A stretch of 15,558 nt of DNA from Chloroflexota bacterium (GTDB taxonomy: Bacteria; Chloroflexota; Dehalococcoidia; UBA3495), in the NCBI GenBank assembly GCA_022563275.1, contig JADFNR010000079.1, positions 1-15,558 of the forward strand, read 5' to 3'. The notes below the pieces were generated by a model. The model made no database searches, had not been told where the DNA came from, and saw only the letters and a program-made list of their open reading frames with translations. Positions within the stretch are counted from its first letter, which is position 1, and each line of letters begins with the position of its first letter. Made by a program: the position numbers and the translations under genes. Positions 14,655 to 15,558 of the stretch are shown piece by piece.

Positions 14655-15035
14655 ATGGCTGATAAAGAAACCGTGCTGGTCCTGACCAGCAACTTGTTCT
14701 TCATGCCCCGCATCGAGGCGGCCGCCGAAGCCGGCGGACTGGATACCGTGAGCGCGTCCACCGCCGCCGCTCTGATGAAGGCCGCCGGGTCGCATACCGT
14801 GCCATTGGTTCTGGTCGACCTGGAGATGGACGAGCCGGTCTGGACCGAAGCATTGGAGAGTCTGCGGGCGGCGAAAGCGCCAGGAACCAGGGTTGTTGCC
14901 TACGGCCCCCACGGTGAGCCGGACACCCTGCGGAAGGCCCGCGCGTTGGGCAGCGACGCCGTTCTCATCAAACGTGATTTCTCCCAGGGCCTGCAAGAGT
15001 TGTTGGCCAGCCGGGGCGCGTCGGCATTAGGCTGA
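14655..15035 (+). CDS. Degenerate response-regulator receiver-like protein
   Basis: A 126-residue stand-alone protein with the alternating beta/alpha pattern of CheY-like receivers. D55 in PLVLVDLEM occupies the phospho-acceptor position and K106 in AVLIKRDF the conserved lysine. The acidic pair that binds magnesium after strand 1 is missing: strand 1 (VLVL) is followed by TSNLFFMPRI. The conserved Ser/Thr position after strand 4 reads VVAYGPHG. It is therefore probably a pseudo-receiver that is not phosphorylated in the standard way and may act by protein-protein contact. An upstream TTG at 14646 is in frame but has no ribosome binding site; ATG at 14655 has CAGG nine bases upstream and is preferred. 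It follows the zinc-ribbon gene and precedes an alpha/beta hydrolase. A role in regulating the Fe-S oxidoreductase is a guess from position. Confidence 0.7.
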   Translation: MADKETVLVLTSNLFFMPRIEAAAEAGGLDTVSASTAAALMKAAGSHTVPLVLVDLEMDEPVWTEALESLRAAKAPGTRVVAYGPHGEPDTLRKARALGSDAVLIKRDFSQGLQELLASRGASALG

Positions 15036-15086
15036 CCCCAGGCCGCCATCATCAGTCCCGCCGATTCCCGGTCTTAGTTTGCGACG

Positions 15087-15558
15087 ATGGCTAAGCTCAT
15101 GATTAGGCGCGTTCGGCCGGTCCTGATTCGCGTTTTCATCGGGGCGTCCCTGGCCTACGGAGTGACCTTTATCGTGCTCTGGTCCCAGCTGGAAAAGCGG
15201 TTCGTGTTCTTCCCAACCGCCGAGATGCTGTACACGCCCAACGACGTGGGTCTGGAATATGAAGACGTCCGCATTCAGACCGCAGACGGCCTGTCCCTGC
15301 AGGGTTGGTTCGTCCCAGGTAAGCCTGACTCGCCGTCCAACGTAACCTGGCTGTTGTTCCACGGCAACGGCGGCAACATCGGGCACCGGATCGGCGAGCT
15401 GGCGCTGGCCCACCACCGGACCGGGGCCAATATCTTTATCTTCGATTACCGGGGCTACGGCGAGAGCGAGGGCAGTCCGTCGGAGAAGGGCACCTACCTG
15501 GACTCCCGGGCGGTGATTGAATATCTGGCGTCCCGCCCCGATGTTGACCGGGACCGGA
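15087..15558 (+). CDS. Membrane-anchored alpha/beta hydrolase (BEM46/ABHD13-like), 3'-truncated by the window edge
   Basis: An open frame from ATG at 15087 runs 157 codons to the right edge without a stop. A basic N-terminus (MAKLMIRRVRPVLIR) leads into a hydrophobic segment (about residues 14-32, FIGASLAYGVTFIVLW), a likely membrane anchor with the enzyme body on one side. FVFFPT, then GLEYEDVRIQTADGLSLQGW, WLLFHGNGGNIGHR (oxyanion-hole HGN) and IFIFDYRGYGESEGSPSE are characteristic of the BEM46/FAM108-like alpha/beta hydrolases. The nucleophile motif GxSxG should lie just beyond the window, so activity cannot be judged. The start is 51 bases after the pseudo-receiver stop. No strong ribosome binding site is seen; an in-frame ATG at 15099 is an alternative. 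The substrate is unknown, as for most of the family. Confidence 0.85.
   Translation, partial: MAKLMIRRVRPVLIRVFIGASLAYGVTFIVLWSQLEKRFVFFPTAEMLYTPNDVGLEYEDVRIQTADGLSLQGWFVPGKPDSPSNVTWLLFHGNGGNIGHRIGELALAHHRTGANIFIFDYRGYGESEGSPSEKGTYLDSRAVIEYLASRPDVDRDR

Overview
The window is GC-rich, densely coded bacterial DNA. It has no RNA genes, no CRISPR array, no insertion sequence, and no gene-free stretch longer than about 210 bases. Two luciferase-like (LLM) flavin/F420 oxidoreductases, a class III aminotransferase, a BtpA-family protein, a FAH-family hydrolase and a membrane-bound HdrD-like Fe-S oxidoreductase together resemble Chloroflexota of the Dehalococcoidia/SAR202 type. That assignment is an inference from gene content and style; the sequence carries no marker that proves it.

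Layout. Bases 1-3207 (+) form a catabolic-looking run: the 3' part of an LLM oxidoreductase, a class III aminotransferase, and a 3-hydroxyisobutyrate/tartronate-semialdehyde dehydrogenase-type enzyme. The aminotransferase is bracketed by two copies of an imperfect repeat of about 60 bases. Bases 3217-4837 (-) converge on that run: an excisionase-type HTH protein, a PemK/MazF-type toxin overlapping it, and a BtpA-family protein 3 bases after the toxin stop. An AT-rich divergent intergenic region (4838-4990) holds three phased 10-bp repeats and the uvrA promoter. Then come uvrA (4991-7999, with a basic C-terminal tail), an MBL-fold hydrolase (8081-8722) and an M16 peptidase (8779-10041), all on +. 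A perfect palindrome (10090-10120) separates the peptidase from a convergent FAH-family gene (10160-10948, -). The FAH gene diverges from a second LLM oxidoreductase (11158-12168, +), and each has a recognisable -35/-10 promoter. The right end (+) carries a cytochrome b/HdrD-like fusion (12334-14373), a small zinc-ribbon protein, a degenerate receiver-domain protein and the start of a membrane-anchored alpha/beta hydrolase running off the edge.

How the genes may work together. In the left run an aminotransferase could produce a semialdehyde that the neighbouring HIBADH-type enzyme reduces or oxidises, with the LLM enzyme acting on a related substrate. Identity of the substrate cannot be read from the sequence. 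The right-hand membrane Fe-S oxidoreductase has the architecture of enzymes that pass electrons from cytoplasmic flavoproteins to the quinone pool. The HTH/PemK pair looks like a toxin-antitoxin module with an unusual antitoxin. It is the strongest candidate here for an incompletely described system, because a plausible operator (the 10-bp repeats) is visible next to it.

Nearly all function calls rest on motif recognition by eye. Protein families are firm for uvrA, the aminotransferase, the HIBADH-type enzyme, the M16 peptidase, the MBL hydrolase and the HdrD-like fusion. Substrates are not known for the metabolic enzymes.
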